A DNA stretch of 34,519 nucleotides from a virus: the IMG/VR virus record IMGVR_UViG_3300045738_002456, positions 1-34,519 of that record. The stretch is one strand, 5' to 3'. Of the stretch, positions 21,082 through 30,030 are shown piece by piece. The notes below the pieces were generated by a model, which saw nothing but the letters and a program-made list of their open reading frames with translations, was not told where the DNA came from and ran no database searches. Position numbers and translations under genes: made by a program. Every line of letters starts with the position of its first letter. Position 1 is the stretch's first letter.

Positions 21082-21528
21082 ATGGCCATGAAGCGCCTCG
21101 CCACCCTCGACTCGCTACGCCTCCCCCTCGGGGATGAGGTGTACGAAATCCCACCGGTCGACGCCGACCTCGGCCTGTTCCTGACCGAGTTCTCCGCGAC
21201 TCTGGCATCCGTCAAGTCCGCCCAGGACGACGGCGACACCGAGTACAACATCGCCCCCGAGCAGATCGAACGCCTCAAGCGGATGTCGGAGACCTTCAAC
21301 GAAGGCGACACCCTCGAGCGGATGCTCGGGCCCGGCACCTACGACTCGCTCAAGGCCGACGGTGTCCCGTGGGCCACGATCCAGATCGTCGCTCACACCG
21401 TCATGATCTGGACCGTCTCCGGCGAAGCGCAGGCCGAGGAGTTCTGGAACACCGGCGGCCGCCCCCCAAAAGGACGGGCGCCGCAGGACAGGAAGCCGAA
21501 GAAGAAGACTTCCTCCCGTCGGGGGTGA
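21082..21528 (+). CDS. Tail assembly chaperone, short form
   Basis: A 148-residue protein (lambda gpG-like) with an acidic helical core (LGLFLTEFSATLASVKSAQD, LERMLGPGTYDSLKADGVPW). The end is basic and low-complexity (KPKKKTSS). It lies between tail tube and tape measure genes, as expected. It binds the tape measure protein during tail assembly. The slippery site near its end gives the longer product. Confidence 0.88.
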   Translation: MAMKRLATLDSLRLPLGDEVYEIPPVDADLGLFLTEFSATLASVKSAQDDGDTEYNIAPEQIERLKRMSETFNEGDTLERMLGPGTYDSLKADGVPWATIQIVAHTVMIWTVSGEAQAEEFWNTGGRPPKGRAPQDRKPKKKTSSRRG

Positions 21529-21767
21529 CGTGGACGGCCCTGCTGAACAACTGGGAGGCGATCGCTGCCGACCTGCACGAACGGTTCGCGATCGACGTCG
21601 ACGACGACACCGTCATGTACTCGCGGTCCTGGTTCTGGCTGGCTGACCGCATCGGTCAGCTGCTGACCACGCCCCCGGTGGTGCAGTACCGCACCTCGAA
21701 GAAGTCACTGCTACTGCCGGCCACCCGCATCCAATGGGCGCTCGACCCCCCGAAACTGAAGGAGTGA
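21082..21767 (+). CDS. Tail assembly chaperone, -1 frameshift fusion
   Basis: The long form (gpGT-like) reads 21082-21471 and then, after a -1 slip on CCCAAAA, 21471-21767, giving about 228 residues. The added part contains EDFLPSGVTWTALLNNWEAI, then LHERFAIDVDDDTVMYS and RSWFWLADRIGQLL, which looks like the usual second chaperone domain. The -1 frame is open over this length and lacks a plausible separate start, so the fusion is the natural reading. The stop is followed at once by the tape measure gene. Confidence 0.9.
21465..21471 (+). promoter_or_regulatory. -1 programmed frameshift slippery site
   Basis: C CCA AAA in the zero frame of the short chaperone is a canonical X XXY YYZ heptamer. 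Slippage by one base joins GGRPPK to RTGAAGQ. It lies 57 bases before the short-form stop. Confidence 0.9.
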
Positions 21768-21771
21768 CCTG

Positions 21772-23991
21772 ATGGATCTTGGCACCCTGATGGGCTCGAT
21801 CGGGCTCGAGGACTCGAAGTTCACGTCCGTGCTGATGGGCGCGGTCGACAAGCTCGCGGACTTCGGCCGCAAGGGCGCCAAGATCGCTGGTGTCGCTGGT
21901 GCCACGATCGCGCTCGCACTCGCAGGATCGATCGTGGCGAACCTGTCAGTGGACGCGGCGAACGACAAGCTGTCCGCGCAGCTCGGCCTCACGCAGGCTG
22001 AGTCGGAACGGATCGGTGGGGTCGCCGGCCAGCTGTACGCGGACGCCTACGGCGAGTCGATGGAGCAGGTCAACGACGCCGTCGCGTCGGTGATGACGTC
22101 GATCGATGGCATGTCGACCGCCTCGGACGCGGTCCTGCAGGGCGCAACGACCCGGGTCCTGGACTTCGCGTCCGCGTTCGGTGTCGACGTGACCCGCTCC
22201 GCCCAGCTGGCCGGTCAAATGATCCGCACCGGCCTGGCCGCCGACGCTGACGAGGCGTTCGACCTGCTGGTGACGTCCTCGCAGCGGGTGCCGGCGGCCC
22301 TGCGCGACGACCTCCTCGACGCTGTCGACGAGTACGGCCAGTTCTTCTCCACCCTCGGGTACTCCGGTGAGCAGGCGTTCGCCGTCCTCGTCGAGGGGTC
22401 CGAGAAGGGCATGTATGGCATCGACAAGGCCGGCGACGCGGTCAAGGAGTTCACGATCCGCGCGACCGACATGTCGACCGCGAGCAAGGCGGCCTACGAC
22501 ACGATCGGGCTGGACGCCGAGGACATGGCGAACAAGATCCTCAAGGGCGGCGACGACGCGGCCGGCGCGACCCAACAGGTCATCGACGGCCTGTTGGGCA
22601 TCAAGGATCCGGCGACGCAGGCGAACACGGCGATCGCCCTGTTCGGCACCCCGATCGAGGACCTCAACACGTCCGAGATCCCGGCCTTCCTGAAGTCGCT
22701 GTCGTCCGGGTCGGACGCCATGGACGGGTTCTCCGGTGGGGCCGAGCGCATGGGCGAGACCCTGAACTCCAACGCGCAGACCTCGATCACTCAGTGGAAA
22801 CGCACTGCACAGCAGGCGTTCCTCGGGCTCGGGAACTGGGCAATCCCCCACGTCGACGCTCTCGCCGACGCCGCGGCCACCAACCTGGGTCCCGGGCTCG
22901 AGGTCGCCGGTGACGCCATGGCGTGGCTGTGGGGTGCCTCGCAGGACGCCATCGGGTTCATCGAGGACCACCAGACCACGTTCTCCATCATCGCCGGCAT
23001 CATCATGACCCTGCTCGTCCCCGCGTTCATCGCGCTCGGCGTGCAGGCCAGCATCGCCGCGGCCAAGACCGTCGCCGGCTGGGTCGCGACCGCGGCCGGG
23101 GCGACCATGTCCGCAGGGTTGCAGCTCGCCTCCCTGACGCTGATGGGTGGCCGGTGGATCTGGGCCGGCGCGCAGGCGCTCCTCGGCGCCGCCCGGATGG
23201 CTGCGGCGTGGCTGATCGCGCTCGGCCCGATCGGTCTGGCGATCGCAGCGATCGTCGCTGTCGTCGTCGCCGTCGTGAAGAACTGGGACACCATCAAGGC
23301 CAAGACCGCCGCCGTGTGGGACTGGGTCGTGTCCAAGGTGAAGAAGGTCCCCGGCATGATCGTCGGGTTCTTCCTGAACTTCACCCTCCCCGGCCTGATC
23401 ATCAAGCACTGGGACTCGATCAAGAACACGTTCTCCAAGGGCGCCGACAAGGTCGTTTCGTTCATGAAGTCCCTGCCCGGGCGGCTCCTGCGGGCCGTGG
23501 GCAACCTCGGCAGCCTCCTCAGGGGCGTCGGCGAGGACATCATGAACGGGCTCGTGCGGGGCATCGACAAGGGTCTCGGTTGGGTGCGGTCGAAGCTCTC
23601 CGGCGTGGGCCGCCTGATCCCCGGCTGGCTGAAGAAGGTCCTCGGGATCAGCTCCCCGTCGAAGGTGATGCGCGACCAGGTCGGCCAGTGGATCCCCGCG
23701 GGCATCGCTGAGGGCGTCGACGACGGCATCGGACGGTTCCTGACCCCCGCACTGGACCGCATGGCCGGCGCCACAGTGATCCCGATCACCGCCGCAGCGT
23801 CGTACCAGGCGTCCGTGGACGCCGCGAACCGCTCCACCAGCGGGGTCGGCGGACTGTCGGCCACCGGCACCGACGGGATGCCCGCAGGGACCACGGTCAA
23901 CCAGGTCATCAACGCCGCCCCCGGCATGAACGAAAAGCAGGTCGGCGACGCCGCCGCCAACCGGGCCGTCTTCGCCCTCGGGAACGGCTGA
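21772..23991 (+). CDS. Tape measure protein
   Basis: A 739-residue tail length protein, TP901-type. The N terminus has the usual membrane-like helix (GVAGATIALALAGSIVANLS, near 38) and the region AQLGLTQAESERIGGVAGQLY. The central segment has long hydrophobic stretches (TTFSIIAGIIMTLLVPAFIA, then GPIGLAIAAIVAVVVAVVK) and WDTIK/WDSIK repeats, as in tape measure proteins that insert in the host membrane. LGISSPSKVMRDQVGQWIP near 623 is a frequent C-terminal motif. By the rule of about 0.15 nm per residue the tail would be near 110 nm. GAAGGAGTG precedes the ATG. Confidence 0.93.
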   Translation: MDLGTLMGSIGLEDSKFTSVLMGAVDKLADFGRKGAKIAGVAGATIALALAGSIVANLSVDAANDKLSAQLGLTQAESERIGGVAGQLYADAYGESMEQVNDAVASVMTSIDGMSTASDAVLQGATTRVLDFASAFGVDVTRSAQLAGQMIRTGLAADADEAFDLLVTSSQRVPAALRDDLLDAVDEYGQFFSTLGYSGEQAFAVLVEGSEKGMYGIDKAGDAVKEFTIRATDMSTASKAAYDTIGLDAEDMANKILKGGDDAAGATQQVIDGLLGIKDPATQANTAIALFGTPIEDLNTSEIPAFLKSLSSGSDAMDGFSGGAERMGETLNSNAQTSITQWKRTAQQAFLGLGNWAIPHVDALADAAATNLGPGLEVAGDAMAWLWGASQDAIGFIEDHQTTFSIIAGIIMTLLVPAFIALGVQASIAAAKTVAGWVATAAGATMSAGLQLASLTLMGGRWIWAGAQALLGAARMAAAWLIALGPIGLAIAAIVAVVVAVVKNWDTIKAKTAAVWDWVVSKVKKVPGMIVGFFLNFTLPGLIIKHWDSIKNTFSKGADKVVSFMKSLPGRLLRAVGNLGSLLRGVGEDIMNGLVRGIDKGLGWVRSKLSGVGRLIPGWLKKVLGISSPSKVMRDQVGQWIPAGIAEGVDDGIGRFLTPALDRMAGATVIPITAAASYQASVDAANRSTSGVGGLSATGTDGMPAGTTVNQVINAAPGMNEKQVGDAAANRAVFALGNG

Positions 23992-24869
23992 TGACCACCG
24001 ACCGACTCACCCGCGTCACCGTCGACGGCCTCGAGCTCAACGAGGTCGACACCAACGGCACCGCCTGGGAGTTCCTGACCATCGACGGCTGGCACACCGG
24101 CCCCGGCGTCACCACCACCCAGACTCAACGCGTCACCGGCCACGGCCAGTTCGCCCAGGACTCACACCGCACCGGCCGCGTCATCGCGATCACCGCACAG
24201 ATCCGCGCACACGCGCGCACCCACATCGCCGACGCCATCGACACCCTCGCCGCCCTCCTCGCCGACGGCGGGTTCGGGAGGTTCGAGTTCTTCGACGTCG
24301 ACCACGGACACCGGTGGGCCGACGTGCAGCTACTCACCGAACCGGACTTCGCCTGGAACGGGTCACCGTACCTGCGGTACCAGCTGCAGCTCCTCGCACC
24401 CGGGTCCTACCGGTACGGGGTCACGTCGACCGAGACCACCGGATTCGCCACCGACCCGACCGGGGTCGGCGCCGTGTTCCCCGCCTTCGGCGCCGGCGTA
24501 TTCGAATTCGGCGACGTGGACACCGGCAACGTCGGCGTCGTCACCGCCCGCAACCCGGGCAACGCACCAGCCACTCCCCTGTTCACGGTCACCGGCCCGG
24601 CACCGGCCGGCGGGTTCACGATCACCGAGACGACGACCGGGCGAACCATCACCTACCTGGGCACCCTGCCCGACGGGTCCACGCTCGTGATCGACCCGTC
24701 CGACGCGTCCGCCCTGATCGACGGGGTCGCGGACCGCTCCGGCGACGTCGTCGTGACCGGCGGCTGGCCGACCGTGCCCGCCAACAGCGAACGGGACTAC
24801 CTGTTCCAGTCCAACGGCGAGGCCACGGCGGCCGAGCTGACCCTCACGTGCACGGCGACCTACTGGTGA
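23991..24869 (+). CDS. Distal tail (Dit-like) minor tail protein
   Basis: A 292-residue protein directly after the tape measure gene, its ATG overlapping the TGA. The N-terminal half (VTVDGLELNEVDTNGTAWEF, GRVIAITAQIRAHAR, FDVDHGHRWADVQL) looks like the Dit/phage_tail_2 domain. The C-terminal half is beta-rich (NPGNAPATPLFTVTG, ITYLGTLPDGSTLVID), as in actinophage Dit proteins. It forms the hub at the tail tip. Confidence 0.85.
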   Translation: MTTDRLTRVTVDGLELNEVDTNGTAWEFLTIDGWHTGPGVTTTQTQRVTGHGQFAQDSHRTGRVIAITAQIRAHARTHIADAIDTLAALLADGGFGRFEFFDVDHGHRWADVQLLTEPDFAWNGSPYLRYQLQLLAPGSYRYGVTSTETTGFATDPTGVGAVFPAFGAGVFEFGDVDTGNVGVVTARNPGNAPATPLFTVTGPAPAGGFTITETTTGRTITYLGTLPDGSTLVIDPSDASALIDGVADRSGDVVVTGGWPTVPANSERDYLFQSNGEATAAELTLTCTATYW

Positions 24870-24882
24870 ACGGAGCAACCCA

Positions 24883-25992
24883 ATGACGGCACAGCGCGGC
24901 ATGTGGATCGCACAGGACAGCAACGACGACGGCACCACCCCCAAGGGTGCCCGCCTCGCCACCGGTGGCCTCCTCGCCCACGACGGCGCCAGCCCGCTCG
25001 GTGTCCGCAAGGGCGTCATCCACGATGGTGGCGGCCCCGTCGTCGCCGGCACCGCCGGCATGTCCTACGACGTCCGCGCCCACGTCGCCGTCACCATGGC
25101 GTCCTCAACCAACGGGCCCACCGTGATCGCCAACGACGCAACGGTGAACGTGCCCACGACCGCAGCCCCCGGGTCCGGGTCACGCATCGACGTCATCTGG
25201 GTGCGGCAGAAGCTCATCACCGGCGACGGCGGTTCGGAGTCCACGAACGAGGCCGAGTACGGCGTCACCCAGGGCACCGCATCAGGGTCGCCGTCCGCGC
25301 CCGCGATCCCCACCGGCGCCATGGCACTGGCACAGACCACCGTCGGGGTGGGCGTCACGGCCACCAACACGCTGGTGTTCACCCGCGCCCACCAGTGGAC
25401 CGCGGCCGCCGGCGGTGTCGTCCGCGTCGAGTCCGACACCGAACGGTCCGGCATCACCCTGGACGGGACCCTGATCCACTACGTCCCCGACAACGTCCAC
25501 CAGGTCCGCATCGGCGGCGCATGGCAGCCCGTGGGCGGCTCGACCGACGCCCCCGTGCACGGCCTGTGGCCACTGACGGCGGACTTCACCACCGCAGGCA
25601 GCGGCGGGGTCATCGTCGGCGGGTTCGCGAAGAACGACACCTGGTCCCACGCCGACGTCAACTCCTACATCACCCTCGCCGGCGGCAACACGTGGAACGT
25701 GCAGAAGGCCGGCCGCTACCGGATCGTCATGCGCCAGCGGTGGGACGCCAGCAGCTCCGGCTACCGGCACCTGTACATCCGGTTCAACGGCTCCGATTCG
25801 GAGCAGCTGTCGATGAACAACATGTCCGCCGTCGACAGCCTCCTGCGGTGGGAGGCCGAGACGATGCCGCTGACCGTCGGGCAGTACTTCCAGATGAAGG
25901 CGTACCAGACGTCCTCGTCGTCGAGCCTGGCGCTGCGAGGCAACGGGTCCCACACCGAGACCTACGTCTACTTCCAGTACCTCGGGGCCTGA
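24883..25992 (+). CDS. Minor tail protein, possible host-contact protein
   Basis: A 369-residue protein. Residues 1-190 resemble actinophage baseplate proteins (RGMWIAQDSNDDGTTPKGAR, LGVRKGVIHDGGGPVVAGTA, SRIDVIWVRQK). The last 130 residues (NTWNVQKAGRYRIVMRQRWD to YVYFQYLGA) look like a C1q/TNF-like jelly roll, often found at the receptor-binding ends of phage fibres. This points to host recognition, though the exact receptor is unknown. It sits between Dit-like and hub-like genes. Confidence 0.72.
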   Translation: MTAQRGMWIAQDSNDDGTTPKGARLATGGLLAHDGASPLGVRKGVIHDGGGPVVAGTAGMSYDVRAHVAVTMASSTNGPTVIANDATVNVPTTAAPGSGSRIDVIWVRQKLITGDGGSESTNEAEYGVTQGTASGSPSAPAIPTGAMALAQTTVGVGVTATNTLVFTRAHQWTAAAGGVVRVESDTERSGITLDGTLIHYVPDNVHQVRIGGAWQPVGGSTDAPVHGLWPLTADFTTAGSGGVIVGGFAKNDTWSHADVNSYITLAGGNTWNVQKAGRYRIVMRQRWDASSSGYRHLYIRFNGSDSEQLSMNNMSAVDSLLRWEAETMPLTVGQYFQMKAYQTSSSSSLALRGNGSHTETYVYFQYLGA

Positions 25993-25995
25993 GAC

Positions 25996-27138
25996 GTGGC
26001 AGTCGGGTACCGGTGGCTGTTCGGCGACCTGCGCACCGGCAAGATCGTGCGCACCGTCGACCTGACCGGCGGACGCTGGTCGCTGCCATTCGACGGCCCC
26101 GGCACCATGGAGGGCACCTTCCCTCTGCGGTCCGGCGAGTGGCCCACAGCCCGCGCCGACGCCGCCGTGGGGAAGAACTTCGTAGCCGTCGCCTACGTCG
26201 CCGCCGACGGGACCGAGACGTTCCTCGAGGCCGGCCCCCTGTGGACCACGAAGTACGCGCGCGCAGCCGGTGAGCTCGTTGTCGGCGGTGCCGGCCTGTG
26301 GACGTACTTCGACCACCGCAAGCTGCTCCCGGTCCTGGCCGGCGACCAGTCCGCGGCCGAGGCGTCGCTGACCTATGACGGGTCGCTGGCGCTGATCGCG
26401 AAACGCCTCATCGAGCAGGCCCAAGCGCACACCGGCGGAACCCTGCCGATCGTGCTCCCTGACGACGCCGACCTCGGCACCGGCGCGAACACCCGCACCT
26501 ACCCCGGGTACGAGCTCGGCTGGGTCGGGGAACGCCTCAAGCAGCTGACCGAGGTCGAGGACGGCCCCGAGGTCCAGTTCGTCCCACGCCGCCGCACGGA
26601 CGACCCACGGTTCATCGAATGGGTCATGGTCGTCGGGACCGAGCCCACCGGCGGGATGGTGTACCGGCCCGGCGCACCGCACCTGATCGACGGCGCCGCA
26701 CCGAAGTCGCCGCTGCGTGACCTGACGATCGCCGCCAGCGGGTCCGCGATCGCCGAACGGGTGTGGGCCGCCGGCCAGGGTGAGGCGCAGGGCCGCCCGA
26801 TCGTGTCGGTCACCGACCCATCACTGCTCACGCTCGGGTACCCGCTGCTCGAGGCGGAAGTCTCGTCCACCGACAGCGTCGAGCAGGACTCCACCCTGGT
26901 CGCGCACGCCACCGAGCTCGCCGCCCAGTCCTCACGCCCCGTCGAGACGTGGCAGGTGTCCCTGTCGCGCGACGGCCGCCCCCACGTAGGCCTGGTGCGT
27001 CCCGGCGACTGGGCCCGGTTCCGGATCGCCGGCGACGTCTACGTCCCGGACGGCGAGTACCAGATGCGGATCACGGCCATGAGCGACGACGGTGACGCTG
27101 TCGTGCTGGACCTCGCGCCCCGGCTGGGTGACATCTGA
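25996..27138 (+). CDS. Tail hub (Tal-like) minor tail protein
   Basis: A 380-residue protein starting at GTG. WLFGDLRTGKIVRTVDLTGG, GTMEGTFPLRSGEWP and FLEAGPLWTTKYARAAGELV at the N terminus, with DWARFRIAGDVYVPDGEYQM near the end, are typical of the actinophage hub protein that follows Dit, related to lambda gpJ/Tal N-terminal domains. No lysis domain is fused. Its stop shares TGATG with the next gene. Confidence 0.78.
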   Translation: MAVGYRWLFGDLRTGKIVRTVDLTGGRWSLPFDGPGTMEGTFPLRSGEWPTARADAAVGKNFVAVAYVAADGTETFLEAGPLWTTKYARAAGELVVGGAGLWTYFDHRKLLPVLAGDQSAAEASLTYDGSLALIAKRLIEQAQAHTGGTLPIVLPDDADLGTGANTRTYPGYELGWVGERLKQLTEVEDGPEVQFVPRRRTDDPRFIEWVMVVGTEPTGGMVYRPGAPHLIDGAAPKSPLRDLTIAASGSAIAERVWAAGQGEAQGRPIVSVTDPSLLTLGYPLLEAEVSSTDSVEQDSTLVAHATELAAQSSRPVETWQVSLSRDGRPHVGLVRPGDWARFRIAGDVYVPDGEYQMRITAMSDDGDAVVLDLAPRLGDI

Positions 27139-28043
27139 TGGCCGGCGGCTACCAGCACCGTCCCGACGGGATCGAGGGGCTCACGAAGGTCCTCAGGGAC
27201 CTGCAGCGCCAGATCAACGAACTGCGGGGCGCGGCGGGTCGCAAGTCGCTGATGATCAGCGAGGGCGGTCTGACGACGTTCAACCCGGGCAGCGGCGCCC
27301 GCAGCTTCCTCGGCGAGGGGAACCTGTCACTGTGGGCCGACTACACCGACAACCCTGACCGGCCGGGCCTGATCTACTGCGACCCCGACCCGGCGTTGAG
27401 CATCATCCGCCTGTTCCCGCCGTACTACGAGGGCAACGGGAACGAGAACTCGCTGACGATCCAGGGTCGCCGCGAGGGGCTCCCGGGCGCGGCGTGGATC
27501 TACACCGACGGCGACCTGCTGCTGTCGGCCGACGGGACCACGTTCCTGCGCGGCGGACATTTCTCGCTCGACGTCCCGAAGTTCACGATCCGCACACCCG
27601 AGTTGCCGATCTACGACTTGCCGACGACGTCGGGGTCGGCGAACCTGCGCCTCGACACCATCGGCGGCGTGTGGACGCTGGGCTACATCTCGTCGTCGGC
27701 CCGGTACAAGACCGACATCGGCGAAGCGGTCGTCGACTCCCGTGAGGTCATCAACCTGACCGGGCGCACGTGGGTCGACAAGCACGAGATGAACAACGGC
27801 CCTGTCGGTGACGTGGCCCGCGATGTGGGGTTCGTCGCCGAGGAGCTCGACGAGCAGCCCAGTCTGCGGCAGTTCGTCGAGTACGACGACCAGGGCCGCC
27901 CTGACGGTGTGAAGTACGACCGCCTGTCGGTGGCGCTGCTGCAGGTCGTCAAGGACCAGCAGTCTCAGATCGACCGCCTGTCCGAGCGTGTCGACGCCCT
28001 CGAAACCGACACAACACCTCCCGCCCCCGAACCGTCCGAGTGA
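27138..28043 (+). CDS. Tail fibre with peptidase S74-type C-terminal chaperone
   Basis: A 301-residue fibre. An N-terminal coiled coil (LTKVLRDLQRQINELRG) and a beta-rich shaft are followed by a C-terminal intramolecular chaperone: SSSARYKTDIGEA at about 185-197, with Ser186 and Lys191 as the likely dyad (the usual form is SDxRxK), GRTWVDKHE, GFVAEELDEQPSLRQFVEYD, YDRLSVALLQVVK and a terminal coiled coil. In this family the chaperone trimerises the fibre and cuts itself off. The dyad is present but the second position is Ser, not Asp. Self-cleavage is inferred. Confidence 0.83.
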   Translation: MAGGYQHRPDGIEGLTKVLRDLQRQINELRGAAGRKSLMISEGGLTTFNPGSGARSFLGEGNLSLWADYTDNPDRPGLIYCDPDPALSIIRLFPPYYEGNGNENSLTIQGRREGLPGAAWIYTDGDLLLSADGTTFLRGGHFSLDVPKFTIRTPELPIYDLPTTSGSANLRLDTIGGVWTLGYISSSARYKTDIGEAVVDSREVINLTGRTWVDKHEMNNGPVGDVARDVGFVAEELDEQPSLRQFVEYDDQGRPDGVKYDRLSVALLQVVKDQQSQIDRLSERVDALETDTTPPAPEPSE

Positions 28044-28056
28044 TCTAGGAGTCCTG

Positions 28057-29922
28057 ATGGCTTACCCCGAGTACGTGCCGACCCGCGTGGTCACTGTGGG
28101 CGGTGCGTCCGTGCTGGAATCGGCCGCGCTGTTGCGTCCGATCGTGTCGGTGAAGGCGTCGCGGTCGCTGATCTGGATGGACACCGGTTACCGGATGGAG
28201 TCGGTCGAGTCCCCTGATGCGGCTGAGGCTGGTGCCGAGGTGTCGATCGAACTGCCCCGCTGCGACGTGCAGGGGTGGAAGGATGCGAAGACCAACATGG
28301 TCCTCGACGTGTCCGCCGAGGGCGCCTACTCGCACACGTACACGATGCGGCTGTCGTTCAACAGTGTCGAGGGGCGGGCGGTCGCTGGGCCGTACACGAT
28401 CGGCCCGTTCGTGGTGCCGGCCGGTGAGGGTCCGATCGACCTGGATTCACTCATCCCGGTGGGGACGTCGTCGGGGACGCTGGTCAACGTTCCCGACCAG
28501 TGGAGCGCCGCTGTCGCTGCCGCCGAGGCCGCCGCGTCCGATGCTGCCGACGCCCTGACCGATCTCGACCCGACCGTCGCGGACCTGATCGACACCCCGG
28601 GCTCGGCGATCGAGACCGCGGTTTCTGCCAAGATTGATCCGTCCGCCACATCGACGCTCGCCGACGTAGCGGGCAAGATCGTTAACGGCGTCAACGACAT
28701 CAGCATCCTGCTGATCGGCGACTCGGTGACAGCAGCGGGCAGCGGATGGTCCAGCATGGTTGCGGCCGACCTCGCTGAGCGTTTCCCGACACACACCGTC
28801 ACCAAGCGATACTGGACGGACGGCACCCCAGGATCATGGGCCGCCGCAACCACCGTGGCGACCGGCAGCAGCCCGCGCACCATCGCCGTCCACGTCGCAG
28901 CCGTAGCGGGCAAGACGTGGGAATACCACCTCGACGCCTCTCGCCGAGACCTCATGTTGGGCGTCGCTGCTGACGCCGTGTTCATCAGCCTCGGCCACAA
29001 CGAAGACAACGGCGGCGGGGGGATGAACGTCGGCAACGCCCGCATCGAGCGGAGCAAGATCATTGGCGGGATCGGCGAAATCCAACTGACCGCAGGCCCG
29101 GGGGCGTATGACGCACCCGGGCAGACCTATGTCGGCGAACCGGCCATCATCCTCATGTCGACCAACCCACTCGCCTCGGCTACGTCCGCGTCCGAGTTCC
29201 GGGCAGACCTCTACCGCCGAACCGCGCGCCTTCTCGGCCTCGGATTCCTCGACATCTGCAAGGCATTCCACGACGACGGCAGGACCATTCACACCACCCT
29301 CGTCGCCGACGGCGTGCACCCGACCATCGCGGGCTACCGGATCATCGCCGATCAGGTGCAGGAAGCATTCAGGCAAGCGGTGGCCGCAAAGCCGCAGCCC
29401 ACCTTCGCGCCCTGGACAACCAAGACGGCGCTCAACCTGCTGCCCGACGGGGGCCTCACCAACCTGGACGGCTCCAACAAACCGCCCGCTTGGCAGCTCG
29501 TGAACGCGACCGCCACGATCGACACATCCGACTACGAGACCGGCACCAAGAGTCTGGTCTTCAAGGCCAACGGCACCGCGAGCACACCCTACGTCCGCGT
29601 CCCACTCCCAGCCGTCGTCAAGGGCCGCACCATCACCCTCGCCATCCGGGCCAAGACCCAGACCGGCAAGTGGTCGAACAACGGCGTCGGCTCGATCGGC
29701 TTCTACAACGGCGTCACCAACCCGTCATCGCCCGCGTGGGCGCAGCACGACCAGTGGGTGTGGCGGATCTTCACCTACAGGTTCGCGGCCTCCGCTACAG
29801 CGACGGACGTGCGGATCTATGTCGGCAACAACACCAGCCCCGCAACCGACGAGCTCAAGATCGACCGCGCCATCTGCTGCCTCGGCGCGATTCCGGCCGA
29901 TCTGAACACGACGCCTGCCTGA
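28057..29922 (+). CDS. Tail protein with SGNH/GDSL hydrolase domain
   Basis: A 621-residue protein. Residues 1-150 form a beta-rich tail-attachment region. An Ala-rich linker follows, then an SGNH hydrolase from about 214 to 435: ILLIGDSVTAAG (Ser223), SLGHNEDN (Gly313, Asn315) and DGVHPTIAGY (Asp418, His421). These are the four SGNH catalytic blocks. The last 180 residues resemble a carbohydrate-binding beta-sandwich (GTKSLVFKANGT, RTITLAIRAKT, TATDVRIYVGNN). It probably removes acetyl or other ester groups from host surface glycan during adsorption. TAGGAG precedes the chosen ATG. Confidence 0.82.
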   Translation: MAYPEYVPTRVVTVGGASVLESAALLRPIVSVKASRSLIWMDTGYRMESVESPDAAEAGAEVSIELPRCDVQGWKDAKTNMVLDVSAEGAYSHTYTMRLSFNSVEGRAVAGPYTIGPFVVPAGEGPIDLDSLIPVGTSSGTLVNVPDQWSAAVAAAEAAASDAADALTDLDPTVADLIDTPGSAIETAVSAKIDPSATSTLADVAGKIVNGVNDISILLIGDSVTAAGSGWSSMVAADLAERFPTHTVTKRYWTDGTPGSWAAATTVATGSSPRTIAVHVAAVAGKTWEYHLDASRRDLMLGVAADAVFISLGHNEDNGGGGMNVGNARIERSKIIGGIGEIQLTAGPGAYDAPGQTYVGEPAIILMSTNPLASATSASEFRADLYRRTARLLGLGFLDICKAFHDDGRTIHTTLVADGVHPTIAGYRIIADQVQEAFRQAVAAKPQPTFAPWTTKTALNLLPDGGLTNLDGSNKPPAWQLVNATATIDTSDYETGTKSLVFKANGTASTPYVRVPLPAVVKGRTITLAIRAKTQTGKWSNNGVGSIGFYNGVTNPSSPAWAQHDQWVWRIFTYRFAASATATDVRIYVGNNTSPATDELKIDRAICCLGAIPADLNTTPA

Positions 29923-29967
29923 CCTTTCCACCGCCTCTGTCGGCACCTTTCCACCGCCTCTGTCGGC
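29922..29967. repeat. Perfect 23-bp tandem repeat
   Basis: Two identical 23-bp units (29922-29944 and 29945-29967), beginning ACCTTTCCACCG, start at the last base of the SGNH gene stop. A partial third match (ACCTTTC) lies near 29980. Their origin may be a slip duplication. Confidence 0.75.
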
Positions 29968-29980
29968 TCAGGTCCCCTGA
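29968..29980 (+). terminator. Short terminator-like hairpin
   Basis: TCAGG (29968-29972) and CCTGA (29976-29980) form a 5-bp stem with loop TCC, followed by CCTTTCT. It is weak and is proposed only because it sits at the end of the tail module. Confidence 0.3.
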
Positions 29981-30030
29981 CCTTTCTGACGACTCTGCTC
30001 GACCCCGACCACACGCCGCCAGGAGGCCCC

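Noticed and set aside
27138-28043. Reading the protein as a lysis or peptidase enzyme
   Set aside because: The S74 motif is a fibre self-processing chaperone. The neighbours are tail genes and there is a coiled coil at each end.
29922-29967. Attachment-site duplication or insertion sequence target repeat
   Set aside because: The two 23-bp units are directly adjacent with nothing between them, so they are better explained as a tandem duplication.
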